DNA from: Ecdyonurus torrentis
Lineage: Eukaryota > Arthropoda > Insecta > Ephemeroptera > Heptageniidae
Length of the DNA stretch: 64,000 bases
Direction: 5' to 3'
Assembly: GCA_949318235.1 (NCBI GenBank)
Contig: OX439127.1
Span: 983,117-1,047,116, forward strand
Made by a program: the position numbers and the translations under genes. Position 1 is the first letter of the stretch, and each line of letters begins with the position of its first letter. Of the stretch, positions 46,817-61,477 are shown one piece after another. The notes under the pieces are model-generated. The model made no database searches and was not told the DNA's origin. It saw only the letters and a list, made by a program, of their open reading frames with translations.

Positions 46817-47884
46817 AACCTTAATAAATTAGCTTAATTGCCTAGAACACGAACGTTAAACTTGATAGTAAGATTTGTTAAAATACAATAAAAAATTAAA
46901 TTTCTGACTTACATTTTTGTCTTAACAAATTTTTATTTTGATATTCATGTACAGCAGTATTTTCTTCTACATATTGAATACAAAATGATGTATGCATTAT
47001 TGAATTAGATTTAAGAACAACTATTTTGCATACATGCAAAAATGGGTATTTTCCGTATTTCATACAAATTGCAGTAAAATTTAACCAATATATTTGACAT
47101 CAGCATAAAATTTGCATTTCGGAATAAATTTTCAAGATTCAATATTTTAAAATCAAGGAACGCCCCTTTTTAATAATTAATGAATTTCTAAAAAACTATA
47201 CGTTGCATCAAAAACTTTTAATGACAAGGAATGTGTAGAATTATATAATACACTTTGAGTATAAATTTCAGGCTATTTGAAATGTTATTGACAATTTGCC
47301 AACGCTTTGAAAAGTTTTAAACAGAGAAATTTTAAAAGTGCAATGTTTTTATTATGATGTTTTACTTCACTTTTAAAATTTCTGTTTGAAAACTTTCAAA
47401 GCGTTGGCAAATTGTCAAAAACATTTTGAATGGCCTAAAATTTATACACAGATTGTCTTATATAATTCTACACATTTCTTGTCATTAAAAGTTTTTGATG
47501 CAACGTATAGTTTTTTAGAAATTCATCAATTATTAAAAAGGGGCGTTCCTCGATTTTAAAAATTTAAATCGTAAAAAATTATTCCTAAATGCAAATTTTA
47601 TGCTGATGTCAAATATATTGGTTAAATTTTACTGCAATTCGTATGAAACACGGAAAATACCTATTTTTGCATGTATGCAAAATAGTCGTTCTTAAATCTA
47701 ATTTAATAATGCATACATCATTTTGTATTCAATATGTAGTAGAACATACTGCTGTACATGAATATCAAAATAAAAATTTGTTGAGACTAAAATGTAAGTC
47801 AGAAATTCATTTTTTATTGTGTTTGAAGAAATCTTACTATCAAATTTTATGATCATATTCTAGGCAAGCTAATTTATTTAGGTA
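46817..47884. mobile_element. 1.07 kb palindromic element
   Basis: Left arm 46817-47345 and right arm 47365-47884 are inverted copies around an AT-rich loop of about 20 bases: for example CAATTTGCCAACGCTTTGAAA at 47292 pairs with TTTCAAAGCGTTGGCAAATTG at 47394. Outer tips are TAACCTTAATAAATTAGC and its mirror. No coding content; an open frame at 47643-47852 is a chance frame. Confidence 0.85.
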
Positions 47885-47930
47885 ATCTCGTTTTGAGAGT
47901 ATTCTAAAGAACATAAAAAATGCATTCTTT

Positions 47931-48083
47931 AGGCCCGCGCAGCCGTCTTATTTTATTTAATATTAAATTAATTTAAGAAAATAGGTCACTGTGATTGGCG
48001 GAGAGTCGACTCTCAGCCAATCACAGCGACTTATTATTTTAATTAATTTAATATTAAATAAAATAAAACGGCTGCGCGGGCCT
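47931..48083. mobile_element. 153 bp near-perfect palindrome with inverted CCAAT boxes
   Basis: Arms of about 76 bases from AGGCCCGCGCAGCCGT to its mirror ACGGCTGCGCGGGCCT, meeting at GTCGAC. Next to the centre the left arm reads GTGATTGGC and the right arm GCCAATCAC. TTT flanks both ends. Probably a tiny MITE. Confidence 0.85.
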
Positions 48084-48779
48084 TTTATATGCAAATTGTA
48101 AAAACATATTTTGTATATAAACAGTATTTTATTACGATTCTTTTACGTAACAGAAGAATAAAATAAATTGGTATTTTAAAGTGTTAGAATGTTATATTGT
48201 TTTTTCCCTCTCTACCTTCTCCCCAATACCTCATATACCTGATGCATTCTTTCAGAGATTGTCAATGTAAAAGTAGATGCAGTATTGTACACTACCTCTA
48301 CTCATACATTTGCGTTTTATTTTAGGTGAGGGATCATTTGCTACCTGACCAGAAGACCCTCATTACTTTATGCATGAATTAATATTGAGCACTCAAAGAA
48401 ACAATTACAGTGAATTATAATTACCACAGTTGTTTTCTTAATGAAAATACAAATATATATCTTTTTTTATCGTCGTTCTAGCTTAATTTTAAATATTTAA
48501 TAAAAATAATTGTGAATTATTTTGCTTGTCTTTTTTCTTGTTGAAAAAGACGCTATAGAACGACAAAAAATAAAGGTGTATGCGTGTATTAAAAAAAGAA
48601 AAAAAAAACTGCATGCATTTTTAATCATTTTAACTTTTCCTACTAATTGAAGATATTAAAGCTTTCAGTCGTATGATCAGATAATCATTAATCATACGCT
48701 TTTTCAGCTTTTTGTTTGCTAAAATAAGTTTTCATTTGCACCCACCGATACAAAATCAAAATACCAAGTTACTTTTTAT

Positions 48780-48780
<1 letters not shown>

Positions 48781-48815
<35 letters not shown>
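48781..48815. repeat. Poly(T) tract
   Basis: About 35 consecutive T. Confidence 0.95.
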
Positions 48816-48816
<1 letters not shown>

Positions 48817-49299
48817 TGATACGCTTATATATAGCTTTTAAGTTAAATATTATAGTACATATATAATAATATAAATGCAAAATTAATAATAAATTTAGAA
48901 AAACATTGAAAAATAATGTATTATTAAAATAGCAATAAATTAGGGTCCTTTAAAATCAAATTATAATATACTTAAAACAAAATCTTCAGAATCTATTTAC
49001 CGTATAGTTGTGAAAATAATAGACGGGCTAGTTGACACCCGAGGGATCGTCAATGGTATAAAGAACAGAGAAAAAAATTAACATCAGGTATATGTCCAGA
49101 ATCTTGTCAAAATATTTTTGCACCTGCAGTCTTGCACTGCCCGATAAGAGGAGTCTAAATCTAAAGTCAACTTCCATAAAAAAATTGTCATTGAGCGAAA
49201 AAACATGATAATTGATAACTAAGATTTTAAAATTTGTATGGGAAAATATAAGCTGCGTGTTAATAAATTATAATATGAATGAAAAATATAATTATATAT

Positions 49300-49341
49300 A
49301 TATATATATGTATTTTTCTGCATGATTTTTGAATAAAGACG

Positions 49342-49411
<70 letters not shown>
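49300..49411 (+). mobile_element. Retroposon 3' end with (ATTT)n tail, plus strand
   Basis: A short non-repetitive part ending TTTTTGAATAAAGACGATT is followed by about 17 ATTT units. AATAAAG immediately before a short-unit tail is typical of non-LTR retrotransposon 3' ends. The body is truncated and not classified. Confidence 0.5.
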
Positions 49412-49413
<2 letters not shown>

Positions 49414-49442
49414 TATATATATAATTAATTATATATATATAT

Positions 49443-49777
<335 letters not shown>

Positions 49778-50425
49778 CATATATATATACACACATACAC
49801 TCACACAATAACTTAATATTGTTAAATTATTGAGCTAAAATAACTTTTAATCCTTGATTTTTTCTAAAAAAAATTATCGATTTTTTAATGGGTATTTTAA
49901 AAAAAAAATCGAATTATTTTGACGGTTTTTATATATAAGAAATAATATTAATCGATTTTTTTTAAATTAAGGTTTTTGCGAATTTAAAATCGTTAATATG
50001 CAATTCGATTTTTAATTTTCGATTTTCGGTTTTATGCAATAACTCGAAACCGATTTTCTTATTTCATAAAACCGGTTTTCAAAATAAACCGGATTAAATC
50101 CACAGCTCTACTACCAAATATTCATATTGTATACTTTTGTGACAAAATCAATACAAAATGAATACTTTTCCTGGATAAATACAAAAAGAATACTAAATTT
50201 TTATTTCCTTTTTTTGAGTAAATACATCTGGGTAGTAAATGAACACAATTTCAATACACTTCTCAGGTAAAAGATAGTAAATGAATATAAAAAGAATACA
50301 TTTTGAATACTCCGATTTTGACAAAGGCTATTATATTTTTTATTTTTCTAAAATGTTAAAATAAAAAAATAACTGCAAAACTATTTACTTAAAATCATTC
50401 GTAATTATAAATATATCATTATGAG

Positions 50426-52484
50426 TAGAGACCGGATTTAAAGTTTTTCAACATTTTTTTCTGTCATATTTAGGTCACTTTTCATAAAAAATGAGTGCGA
50501 ATTGCGCAATTTTAAGTCGTTTAATACCCATTTATTTTCAACATTTTCAACATTTTCAACATTTTTAATGTTTTTGCAACATTTTTCAACATTTTTCAAC
50601 ATTTTTCAACATTTTTGCATAATATAGCATCAAAAAAAAAAAAAAAAAAAACGAAAAAACGGAGAAAAAAAAAAAAAAAAATGAAAACATCAAAATTTTA
50701 GGGGGAAATTTTACATTACTACATAACTTAGCTTAACATTGGAATAAGTTGGTGCCATTTAAATTTGATTTTTTTTGTATGGATGCTAAAATTTCAGAAA
50801 AAATAAATGTTAAAAATACATTAAATAATAATAATTGACTTGTAGCAATCCAGGTTTTAAGATATTTTTCTATATCTACTAAAATTTTCAGTTTACAATA
50901 TTTTTCAACGTTTAGATAAAAAGTCCATATCTCTCAAATTCAAATTTTTATCCCAAATATTTTCGTTGTTTTTCAATGTATAACAACTACAACTACCGAA
51001 AATACTACTGAATATTTTCAGAGCTCATCGTAGTTGTCAGACGAGGGATTTTTTTTAATTACCATATATATAGGGTATCATGAGTTTATTATTTTTTTTA
51101 TTCACTCTGTTTTTAATTTTGAGTTAAAGGAATAGACCAGAGAAAAACATAAGCATTTATATCACAAAACACTTGATGGGATTTACAAAATAACATTAGT
51201 ATGTCTCAAAACCCAAAAGGAGCCCCTTAGCAGTGATTAGAAATTTCGATCTATGCAACCCGCACAACATTTTCATACTAATTTTTGCATGTTTCTGACG
51301 TCATAAACATGAATTTTCACGCAATTTGCATACTTTACAGTTTTTTCACGTTCTCTCGTGGGGCTGCTATAACATTCTGGTTAAAATTGTCATCAGTTTT
51401 GAAGATCCCATTTCGTGTTTATTCATTAAAATGCAAATTTTGTTTTATGTGGTCTATGCATTATTACATGCGACGTCATCAAAAAAAAAAAAAAGAAGAA
51501 GAAAGAAAAAAAAATAAAATAATTAACTTATTAAAATCTCAAAATTTCGTAATTCAAAATTTTTAATGTTCTCCCCCCCCCCCCCGCCCCCCTATATTTT
51601 GTATTAATTTTATTCTACGATTTCATTAATGAAACAATTAAAATTGTTGTTTGTTAGCTTTTGTCATGCGTTGTCCTATATGGTGAAATTTTTTTTTGAA
51701 CTAAAATCAAAGTTTATGTCCTTTTTTTTTTAACCATACATGACAAAAGCTAACAAACAACAATTTTAATTGTTTTATAAATGAAATCGTAGAATAAAAT
51801 TAATACAAAATATAGGGGGGGGGGGAAGAGCATTAAATATTTTGAATTACGAAATTTTGAGATTTTAATCAGCCAATTATTATTATTTTTTTTCTTTTTA
51901 TTTTGATGACGTGGCATGTAATAATGTTAACTCAAAATTAAAAACAGAGTGAATAAAAAAAAAAAAAAAAATTTAAACTCATGATACCCTATATGGTAAT
52001 TAAAAAAAAATCCCTCATCTGACAACTACGATGAGCTCTGAAAATATTCAGTAGTATTTTCGGTAGTTGTTATACATTGAATAACAACGAAAATCTTTGG
52101 GATAAAAATTTGAATTTGAGAGATATGGACTTTTTATCTAAACGTTGAAAAATATTGTAAACTAAAAATTTTAGTAGATATAGAAAAATATCTTAAAACC
52201 TGGATTTCTACAAGTCAATTATTATTATTTAATGTATTTTTAACATTGATATTTCTAAAATTTTAGCAACCATAAAAAAAACTTGTAAAAGTTTGTGTAA
52301 TCATTGCGGAAGCATAAATAAACAATTTTTGTGCTATTTTATGATTTTTAACATTTTCAACATTTTTCAACATTTTTTCCAAAAATTCAACATTTTTCAA
52401 CATTTTGCCAACATTTTTGGCTCAAAAAATCACCTTTTTTTGTGACATTTTTGTCAAAAAAATCAACATTAAATCCGGTCTCTA
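50426..52484. mobile_element. 2.06 kb palindromic hAT-like element with 8 bp target duplication
   Basis: Tips TAGAGACCGGATTTAA (50426) and its mirror TTAAATCCGGTCTCTA-like end (to 52484), flanked by ATTATGAG on both sides (50418-50425 and 52485-52492). The arms are inverted copies around a centre near 51690, with about 320 extra bases on the left side (51127-51450). Sub-terminal zones are made of repeated CAACATTTTT words. A C-run at 51571 pairs with a G-run at 51816. No transposase. Confidence 0.88.
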
Positions 52485-53577
52485 ATTATGAGTGTAGCAT
52501 TTTATTATAGTCATTTAAAAGTTATTATTGTTTTTATACTTTTTTTTTGAAGAAAACGGGAGACGAGAGGGACGAAGAATAAAATCACAGTTCGGTTTAT
52601 TTTTAGGGTGTATGCAGATGACGTCATATTTAATGCGCTTGGAAGCGATACTGGAGTAGTGAATAATATTGCTGAGCAATAGACAAACTTTGATTTAGAT
52701 AATTTTCTTTTAAAAATCTGTTCAATTTCTGTTGTTATTTTTCTCACATACTTGATATACTAATTCAATATATTTACAGTATCAATGCTCTCAAAAATAT
52801 TGCACAGTGGTTTTAAACTGGCAAAATGAGTTATTTTCCTATGCCACCCGTGTTATTGACCTATCCAGCATGGCGTCGACTTTAACATGAATGAATAGAT
52901 CCTATAGCAAACGACAGACAGGTAGGCAGGCCATCCAGGCGATGAGCCGCGGTGACATCACTTCTCTACAATGTTGCCGCGTTGCTCTCTCTTTTTTTCT
53001 CTTCTACCTTTTCCATCTCTAAAATAATGCCTTTTCTTTATGCCATTATTTTAATTACTTTTACATGGAATATTTTATTCAAATATAAAAAATAAATTAC
53101 ATAAAAAACTTTCCTAAATATTTGTTAAAGCAGCATCCAAATATATTAATTTTCGTCGGAGATATTAAAGGTTATTAAATCTTTGTTAAAATTGCAAAAA
53201 TTTCGCATTTTTTTGCATAGCATTGATTTTTAAAAAATGCATTTGAAAATTAGATAGTTTTTTGCAACTTATGTAAAAAACAATAATTTTTTGGTTCATT
53301 CCTGTAGCAATGAGAGAAGTGCAAAGTTGATATTTGCGGACGTAGATGCAAAAAATCGTGTTATTTCGTAAAGAATTTCGTCCTGCTTAATTACTGTAAA
53401 AGCTAAAAATATTTTAAAAACACCATCTTAAAGCCAATAAAATGACGATTCTAAAGATTATTTAATAAATATTTTAGCATGATTTACCGAAACGTTTCAA
53501 GCATGCAAACTTACACTTTCAAAATTTAATCAAAATCCTAAGATGACTTCTCTATCCGGAAGACCCGATATACAATA

Positions 53578-54919
53578 TACAGAGTGTCCTAAATGTACTG
53601 AAATAAACTAAAATTGAATATCTTTGTTTATTTTATGGCTTTATGGATGAATCTATTATTCACCGATAGGAAAATTGTGCAGCATTTTTGCCCTGCATAT
53701 TCAATTAGCAACCCCTATATTTTTTACCACTTTAGCGGGTGAAAACCAAAAATTTGGTTTTCAATATATCCTTTTTAATGGTATTTCTCATAGCATTAAA
53801 AATCTGACAACAGATTTTACATCAGCATTGTCGATTTAACCTAGAGCACTACCTCATTCGACATGAATCATGTAATTTTAAATAATCACTCCTAGTATGG
53901 TAATTAAGACTAGAAATGCCTATTGTCCGTATTAAAACATAACCAGGCATTGCACTGTGCCTAGAGAAAATTGAATATAGTGTGTTTTATTGATATATAA
54001 ATTGACTTAATTTTCTTAAATTTTATCAAAAAAACTTAGCGCGACAGAGCTGGCACTTATTGAAAATCTGACAACTATTTTGGGTTCAGCGATATCAATT
54101 TCGTCTATAACAATACCTAATTTTTCACCAATCACCGAATTTTAAAAAATAAAAAAAGTGCTGAAAATGGCACCCTACCTATCCCCTTAAGGTAATTAAA
54201 CCCGAATATGTATAGGTTCCATGTTAGAACCTAGAAAATAATGTTTTTATTGAAATTTAAGATGACTTTAATTTCCAATGACTTCCCTCATTTGGGGTTT
54301 AAAAACTACCCCTAGTGCGTTAGGGGTGGCACTAATTAAAAATTTGACAACAGATTTGAGGTCAGCATGGTTCAATTAGTCTAGAACATTATCTTACACG
54401 ACAATTTTTGCTTAAGTTTTTGTAATCATAATGGGGTAAAAAAAACCACACCCAACAACCTCCAGAGCATAGGATACGACTAAAACGCTAGAAACCTAAT
54501 AATATAGGTCCAGGAAATAAATTTTTGTAGCATTTAAAAATTTTTGGTGCCTTTTGCATTTTCGTAATTTTCGGAAAGTCAAAAATCGTTTTTACACCCT
54601 AATTCCAAAAGTTGTGGGTTTTTAAATTCAATTTTTGCATTTTTTTATTATTGGAGGCTAAGTGACTTTAACAAGCAACCAGAGAGATTTTTTTTAAAAC
54701 TTTCTTTTTTGAGAAATAGCATTGACAAGGAAATATTGACAACTGAATTTTTGGTTTCAGCCCCTAAAGGGGTGAAAAATATAAGGGTTGCTAATTATAT
54801 AGGAATGGCAAAAATGATGCACATTTTACCTATCAGTTGGTGGTGATTATATCCAAATAGCCCAAAAATTCACGGAAATATTAAATTTAATTTTTTTAGT
54901 ACTTTTGCAACACCCTGTA
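53578..54919. mobile_element. Degraded relative of the 15.8 kb palindromic element
   Basis: Starts TACAGAGTGTCCTAAATGTAC and ends, in reverse, TACAGGGTGTTGCAAAAGTAC. Interior shares the words TCTGACAACAGATTT, ACCCCTAGTGCG and CTAGAAACCTAATAA with the element at 15814-18536, but is shorter (1.34 kb) and much diverged. It lies ten bases from the end of the inverted-repeat element at 42945-53568. Confidence 0.8.
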
Positions 54920-54928
54920 TATTTATAC

Positions 54929-54933
<5 letters not shown>

Positions 54934-55017
<84 letters not shown>
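54934..55017. repeat. (AT)n microsatellite
   Basis: AT dinucleotide run between the palindromic element and the SINE tail. Confidence 0.95.
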
Positions 55018-56539
<1,522 letters not shown>

Positions 56540-56700
56540 ACAGCATGAAAACCGTAGTCACCAGACCTTACACTACCTTTTTTTTCTTGTTGGACGTATA
56601 AGATAAAGAGTTTAAGAATCCAGTGCAAGATATCCCAGAGTTGAAGCGACGCCATCAGGATTGCTGATTCTATCGAGTCCATTACGGCTTAGACGCTTTA
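56540..56700 (+). pseudogene. Mariner-like transposase C-terminal relic
   Basis: Across at least two frames the plus strand reads SPDLTLPFF, then DKEFKNPVQDIPELKRR, matching the region from the third catalytic position to the C-terminal helix in mariner/Tc1 transposases. Stops and shifts interrupt it, and no terminal repeats were found. Confidence 0.5.
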
Positions 56701-57633
56701 CAATGCGTATGGCTCGTACTGCAGTTTTAGCTTGACAACTGCCGGGCTGGAAATGGTTCTTACATGGATAAACCTAATGTCATTTGCTTATCATCACTGT
56801 TATCTAAGAAATAAATTATTATTAACTTTTTTTATTTTTTAGGAAAACTCTTTTAGCTAACGTCTGTTTTTTTAAAAAAAAAAAAAGGTTTTTCTATTGT
56901 TTTGCATCTAGTCAAAGGAAAAATCGATAAATCACATTTTTAAAAACTGAAAAGAAAGTGTCAAAACTTAAGCTTTACTTTGATGAATAAAAAGTGAAAT
57001 TTATCAATATACTGCGTATGAAAAAAACATCTTAAAGAGTTATCTTTAAAAAAATTGCCTGTAGTGTATTCCTTGTTTTATTTGTCATATATGTATAACT
57101 CTAACAAATTAAATAAATTTTGTTGAAATTAAAACAATATATAGAAGAATATAATCTCATAGTTCTACTATTTTTATTTAGTAGTATTTATACGAGAACG
57201 CATACAGTTTTATTTACATAATATAAAACAATATTTTAAAAAAACCCAATTTCCAAATTTTCTTACAGATATTTGAAATTCATTCAGAGCTAGATAAATG
57301 CATTGAATATAATAAATTGCATATGAGATTAAAGATAATTATTTTTTTAGTGGATTTTACCAATTTGTATTTTATTATTTCTGAGACTTGTGTTTGTTTT
57401 CCTATCCTTCCCTTTTTTTCTATCCACACTTCACTCGCGTATTTTTTTACACCTTGTGTATGATAATTTATTTTAGTGGTATATATTATTAGGAAATGCA
57501 TGAAGCATTAAAAGGGCCGCATATTGTGTAATTTAATAGTAATTAATGCAAAAAGTCAATTAGGCTTGAAAAATCCTTGCTGCACTTGCGACATGCGGCG
57601 TATAGCCTGGCCGCCAAATGTTTACTTGAGTAC
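56701..57633. other. Non-coding AT-rich region
   Basis: No supported gene or repeat. Confidence 0.5.
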
Positions 57634-58105
57634 TGTAACCCGCGCGTCATAATAATTAATTTGATCAATTAAATATAATATAATTCTATAAATTATGTAG
57701 GATTAGCCCTTTATTCATATTTGCGTACAGAGTACAAAGTCTACCTCTGTATAATTTCACTGCACAAAAAGTGCAGTATTGCATTAATTTCGTGTGGTGC
57801 GTGCGAGGCGACGGGAAGGGAGGATTCTCGATCTGAGAGTGGCTTGAGGTGTTACGCCGACACTTCACGCTTCACATGTTTTTTGTTGTCACAATTTATT
57901 ACAATTCTAATTAATAAAATATAAGTAAAAAATAGTATATCCTTTTAATTAAAAGTGAATATCTCCAAACTATATGAATACATTATTAGTGATCCAGAAG
58001 GACGAGACCGGCGGCAGAGCTAAGTGACTGCGGCGGAGCGGCTCCAAGAGGGTGAATTCAAGGGACGTTTGTTAAAGCTATTTACCATTAAGGCGCAACG
58101 TTACA
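57634..58105 (+). repeat. LTR of gypsy copy 2
   Basis: 472 bp, TGTAACCCGCGCG to CGTTACA, followed by primer-binding site TGGTATCAGAAGTGGG at 58109. Confidence 0.92.
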
Positions 58106-58116
58106 AATGGTATCAG

Positions 58117-59715
58117 AAGTGGGATATTGTAGAAGGAATCTTTAAGCTCAAGAGTTGTAAAATATTTACATTTTGATAAATTAGATAATGAATCTTGAAT
58201 ATTTAGGAATGCATAGGGCTCAGCTTCAGTTAAGGGATTGATTTTTCTAAGGCCCAAAGTTACCCTATATTGAATAGTACCATCAGGTGTATTTTTCTTG
58301 ACTAAAAGTATGCCACTATTATATGGACTAGTTGATTTTCTTATAGTTCTTGAATCTAATTGAGCGCCTAGAGAAATATTGGCATAATCTTGCAGTGCCA
58401 TAGTTAATTTATATGGTTTTGTTCTAACTATCTTATCTTCAGTTAAACGAATATTATGTTCTACTAAATGAGTACCTTCCCTAATTTTCTTTTCTTTAAA
58501 AATGTCAGAAAAATCATTTAATATCATAGCTTTAAACTCTTCTCTAAATTCAGGTGGTAAATGTTGTAATTTTTTATTTAATATTTCTTCATTATTTTCT
58601 AACTCTTCTTCGTAGTCTATATTTTCTGAAAGTATGGTATGAACGTGTTGAGTTGCATTCTCCGTATTGCTCTCGCCCGTGCGATATTCCGCAGTCATAA
58701 TATCATCTTGAGTTACTGCGATTATACGAGCAATAAGCGTACCTTTGATTATTGTTATATCAGAAGTATTGAAATTAGATATTTGCAAGGGCAATTTTTC
58801 GTACAATAATGTGAATTACATTTTTGTTTAATTTTTTGTGATATAGTACGTGCATCATAAATTCTTTTTTCATCGAGAGGCTGATTAACTTCAAGTGGCA
58901 CTACTACAAAAAAATTATTTCTAAATTCTAATGCTTGTTTATGAGAAACTTGAAAGAAATTTATTTTTGCATTCACTGGAGAAATTTTAAGGGGTGCTGT
59001 AGTTATAAGTGGAGTATACCGAGGTGGAGTAGGCAATTGGCGTCCCAAATGCTTAACCTCAGCATAATTTGAATCATCGGTGTAACTTGATACTAATGGA
59101 AATGTGTGTCCATGTAGTGTTGTCTCATTTTTACCGATGTTAATCTAGCCCCTGTATTTACGCAAAAAAATCAATTTCTAACAAACCATCATAACTGTAA
59201 CACTCATGCTTAACAACGTGCATCTCAATTTTAAAATTATAATAATCAATGTTCATCTTCACGTTCTTGCAGCCATATGAATTTACTTTTTGGTTCCCCA
59301 AACCAAATATTGAAAATTTATTTTTCATTAAGTTACTAGTATCTACAGTATTCCATATTACCGAAGTTTCAGCTGCTGTATCGATTAAAAATCGCATATT
59401 ATTATTATTTATTTTACATTCTAAAATTAAATTGCATTGATTATTTACGTTATATACGTTTTTATTACTAATTGGAACAAATTTTTGTTCTAATTTGGGC
59501 GGTTGGCGCAACCGATGGCCGTGTGGGGCGCCCTGGAGAAAATGTGGCTCCACGTCTTGCAAGCGAGTGATTTCTTGTTGCGAATCGCTGGGATTTAATG
59601 TATGAGAAATTTCTTGTTGCGAATTTTCGAAATAATATTCTTGTTGTAAATTTTCACAACAATATTCAGGGGGTTGTAAATCACATGGTTTCTTGCAAGG
59701 GTTAAAATCTTGCAC
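58117..59715 (-). pseudogene. pol: Inverted pol fragment of copy 2 (protease and start of RT)
   Basis: Minus strand: protease with FLIDTAAETSVIW near 59395 and GLLEIDFF near 59170, then linker and RT up to ELKDSFYNIPL, where it runs into the primer-binding site of the plus-oriented LTR. A frameshift lies near 59160 and another near 58800. The sequence near 59535 shows the uninterrupted form of the site where copy 1 carries the antisense exon. Confidence 0.85.
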
Positions 59716-60891
59716 AATTTCCCTATACTGATCAAAGCTATTGAACTGATGTTGATCGAAGTCATAATAACGAGCTGATTGATTATTATTGATATTATTG
59801 CTTGAATTTTGAGATTTGAAGTTATAGTAATTAATAATTATTATCTGAATTTTGATAATATAGTCGTTTCTTGCGATTAGAAGTTTCAGTGAAATATTAA
59901 TGATTATTTATTTCAGGATTTTGAATTTCAGCAAAATCTGATCGTTATTTACTTTCGATAAATTTTTGATACTGATTATCATTGTAGTAAGGTGAGAAAT
60001 TACTATTGAATGTAGTATTTGAACGTTAATTAGTTTCAAATTGATTGAGTGGAGGGGGTAAATTTGAATTTGGCAGATATTGAGTATTTGTAGATTGATG
60101 ATTTTCAATTTTTGCGCGTCTTGTTGCTTTATTGAATGCAATTGCCGTCAACACAGCCTTATCATATGACTCTGGACATGCTCCACGCACACGGTCACCG
60201 AAAACTGTTCCTCCTAGACCATGCAATAAACTATCTAGCGCACGCTGATCAGCTTCGAACTTTCCTGCCTCATTTCTATCATTATTATCAGTCAAATTAT
60301 AAGTATTTACATTTACTGATTTAATTCTATTGGCAAATTGTTCAATTGATTCCTCCGATTGAATAGTAATTACAGACAATATTTCTCTAAAATAACGTGT
60401 TGTATTTTTACATTTGAAGCGATTAATCATAATGTTTTTAAATTCATTATAACATTTTACTTCTTTGGCTTTCACGTCGCTGCTCACGAAAGTCAGCGCT
60501 TCTCCATCAAGAATTTGCTTTGCTATTAAAAGATTTTTATTTACATCTCATCCCCCTAATTCTTGAGCTTGTTCCACTTTTTGGAAGAAATTATGAATAT
60601 TTTCCTGAACTTTTCCCGAAAATTTAGGTATAGTTTTCATGAGAATAAGTGTACTTGAACTGTCTGAAGAAATAGCTATTTAAAAATTTTTTGCATAACT
60701 GTTAATCTTGTTTTTTATTCAGCAATAGTTGCAGTTTCTATTTCCTCTATTTTTTCTTTTTGATTTTTATTCAAAGATTTTAGTTCAGAAATTTTATCTT
60801 CATGTGATTTATTTTTATTTTCTAATTCTTCAAATTTTAATACTAAATTAATGAGAGAGTATTCTTTACCATTATGCGTAAAGAAAGCCAT
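59716..60891 (-). pseudogene. gag: Inverted gag fragment of copy 2
   Basis: Minus-strand ATG at 60891 opens the same coiled-coil N terminus as copy 1, and the gag domain (SVNVNTYNLTDNN, GLGGTVFGDRVRGACPE) is readable at 60487-60026. Several stops and shifts. As in copy 1 there is an Asn/Gln-rich tail without a zinc knuckle. Confidence 0.8.
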
Positions 60892-61159
60892 TTTTAACTA
60901 GATATATTGCTACCAAGTTTATCATTAGTCGTGCAATGTTATGTTAAAATTGTAAAAAGGAATGAGCGTATTGTGTATGTCCACTGTATAGAGAAATCTC
61001 CATGATGAGGCAAAAACTGCATAGCGTTCCGTCCGTTCCTTCTCTATCTTTGCCCAAGGAAGTGTGAAAAAGTAGGTAGCACAAACTCAAAGTTCAATGA
61101 AAGTGTTCAATGGAAGTTCGAAATTATTCACTTATAGTCACATAGATTCAAATGATCCC

Positions 61160-61320
61160 ACTTCTGACACCATTTGCAATGTTGCGCCTTAAAGGTGAAT
61201 AGCTTTAACAAGACAAACCTCCCTTGAAGTCACCGTCTTGGAGCCGCTTCGCCGCAGTCACTTAGCTCTGCCGCCGGTCTCGTCCTTATCGATCACTAAT
61301 AATCTATTCATATAGTTTGG
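61160..61320 (-). repeat. Inverted primer-binding site and LTR end fragment
   Basis: Minus strand: the last ~146 bases of the LTR (61320-61175) followed by TGGTGTCAGAAGTGGG. It breaks at GTTTGGA, where RNase H sequence begins. Confidence 0.85.
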
Positions 61321-61455
61321 ATTTGTCATAGTTAATAGATATTTTAATGGAGCGTTATCTACGACTACTGTAAAATGTGGTTGACCATACAAATAATATT
61401 TGAAGTGTTTTAAACTCCAGCAAAAGCCTTTCATTTCACGAATTGTAGCTGATTC
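61315..61455 (-). pseudogene. Inverted RNase H fragment
   Basis: Minus strand reads MKGFCWSLKHFKYYLYGQPH and then VVVDNAPLKYLLTM, corresponding to 29219-29330 of copy 1. It ends at an AT microsatellite (61456-61477). Confidence 0.85.
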
Positions 61456-61477
61456 TACATATATATATATATATATG

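Larger units (their letters stand above)
57634..61455. mobile_element. Ty3/gypsy element copy 2, head-to-head rearranged
   Basis: A complete plus-oriented LTR and primer-binding site is followed, inverted, by RT, protease, gag, leader, primer-binding site and the last ~146 bp of an LTR, and then an inverted RNase H fragment that ends at an AT microsatellite. Both internal joins fall in short words shared by the two partners (AAGTGGG at 58117-58123, GTTTGGA at 61315-61321). The integrase, most of RT and the second LTR are missing. Same family as copy 1 by LTR and coding similarity. Confidence 0.9.

Noticed and set aside
47643..47852. 69-codon open frame
   Set aside because: Lies inside a palindrome arm, with no coding signature.
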